Below, piece by piece: positions 63,028 to 63,347 of a stretch of DNA of 63,347 nt. The stretch is from contig JAPLDS010000027.1 in NCBI GenBank assembly GCA_026391295.1, positions 18,686 through 82,032 of the forward strand, in the 5' to 3' direction. The notes below the pieces were generated by a model, which was given only the letters and a program-made list of their open reading frames with translations, did no database searches and was not told where the DNA came from. A program made the position numbers and the translations under genes. The stretch comes from Bacteroidia bacterium (GTDB lineage Bacteria > Bacteroidota > Bacteroidia > Bacteroidales > Prolixibacteraceae). Position 1 is the stretch's first letter; the number at the start of each line of letters is the position of its first letter.

Positions 63028-63347
63028 ATGAAAAGAATCGTATTAGTAGCTAGTTTCCTTGGAGCATTTACAGCATTTGCTCAACATCAAAACCCTGAAA
63101 ATGCAAAGATGAAACCTGAAATGACTGAATTTTGGGATCCAGAAGTTGCAGTTATCACCCCTGCGGAAAGTAATTTTAACGCTCCATCAGATGCAATCGT
63201 TTTATTCGATGGCACTCCTGAAGGATTAGCTCAGAATTGGACAAATAACAAAGGCGAAGCACCTGGATGGGTTGTAGCTGACAATTGTGCAACGGTGACC
63301 AAAGGGACTGGTGGTCTCAAAACAAAAATGACTTTTGAAGATTTCCA
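63028..63347 (+). CDS. Secreted DUF1080 (3-keto-glycoside hydrolase-like) protein, 3' end cut off
   Basis: The ATG at 63028 opens a frame that runs off the right edge. The first 18 residues (KRIVLVASFLGAFTAFAQ) are a signal peptide cleaved at AFA-Q. Residues ~55-105 contain the DUF1080 start (AIVLFDGTPEGLAQNWTNN, GWVVADNCATVTKGTGGLKTK), with LFDG and the GGL turn typical of the family. DUF1080 proteins are concanavalin-like; some hydrolyse 3-keto-disaccharides. It is a different gene from the DUF1080-PHP lipoprotein at 28395. Confidence 0.85.
   Translation, partial: MKRIVLVASFLGAFTAFAQHQNPENAKMKPEMTEFWDPEVAVITPAESNFNAPSDAIVLFDGTPEGLAQNWTNNKGEAPGWVVADNCATVTKGTGGLKTKMTFEDF

Overview
The window reads as a chromosomal segment of a Bacteroidota bacterium, most likely class Bacteroidia. 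Supporting signs are the promoters of the -33 TTTG / -7 TAnnTTTG type (best in front of rpsA, eno and the tRNA gene), the near absence of Shine-Dalgarno sequences, the DUF3822-rsmD pair, carboxypeptidase-regulatory-like and Omp85-like envelope proteins, exported M13/S41/PBP4 peptidases, and several secreted glycan-active proteins. There is no phage, insertion sequence, CRISPR array or rRNA operon. No gene-free stretch exceeds 300 bases except 54201-54574, which holds a tRNA-Asp gene.

Layout. 1-5256: small soluble proteins (DUF4256, VOC, PhnA-like), then a secreted PIG-L deacetylase, a YjdF-like membrane protein, a sialidase-fold protein and a GH43-like five-bladed propeller. 5348-6397: an RsmH-family methyltransferase outside any division cluster. 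6454-16611: GH29 fucosidase, hybrid histidine kinase, luciferase-like oxidoreductase, a three-gene YHYH / PEBP / lipoprotein cluster and an unusual zinc-ribbon SDR. 16702-22546: CPBP membrane protein, FAD oxidoreductase, beta-barrel protein, PBP4, CarboxypepD-reg-like protein. 22764-28269: enolase, a queuosine-precursor operon (transporter, QueC, QueF), and a class II aldolase with an SLC10-like carrier. 28395-34158: DUF1080-PHP lipoprotein, a broken aminopeptidase P gene, an M13 peptidase without signal peptide, NagB. 35459-39620: a compact four-gene operon kdnA-kdnB-kdsA-transaldolase/CBS, predicted to make Kdo-8-phosphate and convert Kdo to 8-amino-Kdo for lipopolysaccharide. 39680-44694: a PafA-like protein that has lost its metal ligands, CYTH and Dabb proteins, CutC, and an MFS/HAD pair truncated at a shared junction. 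44842-55962: Omp85-like protein, RNA methyltransferase, serine acetyltransferase, PnuC with NadR-like kinase, S41 protease, YrpB-like flavin enzyme, LytTR regulator, tRNA-Asp, RsmD, DUF3822. 56050-63347: RecD-like helicase, RNase Z, STAS protein, ribosomal protein S1, phosphohexomutase and the start of a DUF1080 protein.

The best candidate for an undescribed system is the Kdo/8-amino-Kdo operon. Its last gene joins a transaldolase/fructose-6-phosphate-aldolase domain to a CBS pair carrying the signature usual in arabinose-5-phosphate isomerase (KdsD). A domain swap that supplies or senses arabinose 5-phosphate is a testable idea. A second theme is gene damage: three sites (30926, 31182, 44107) look like deletions or truncations, and the PafA-like protein has decayed only at its active site.
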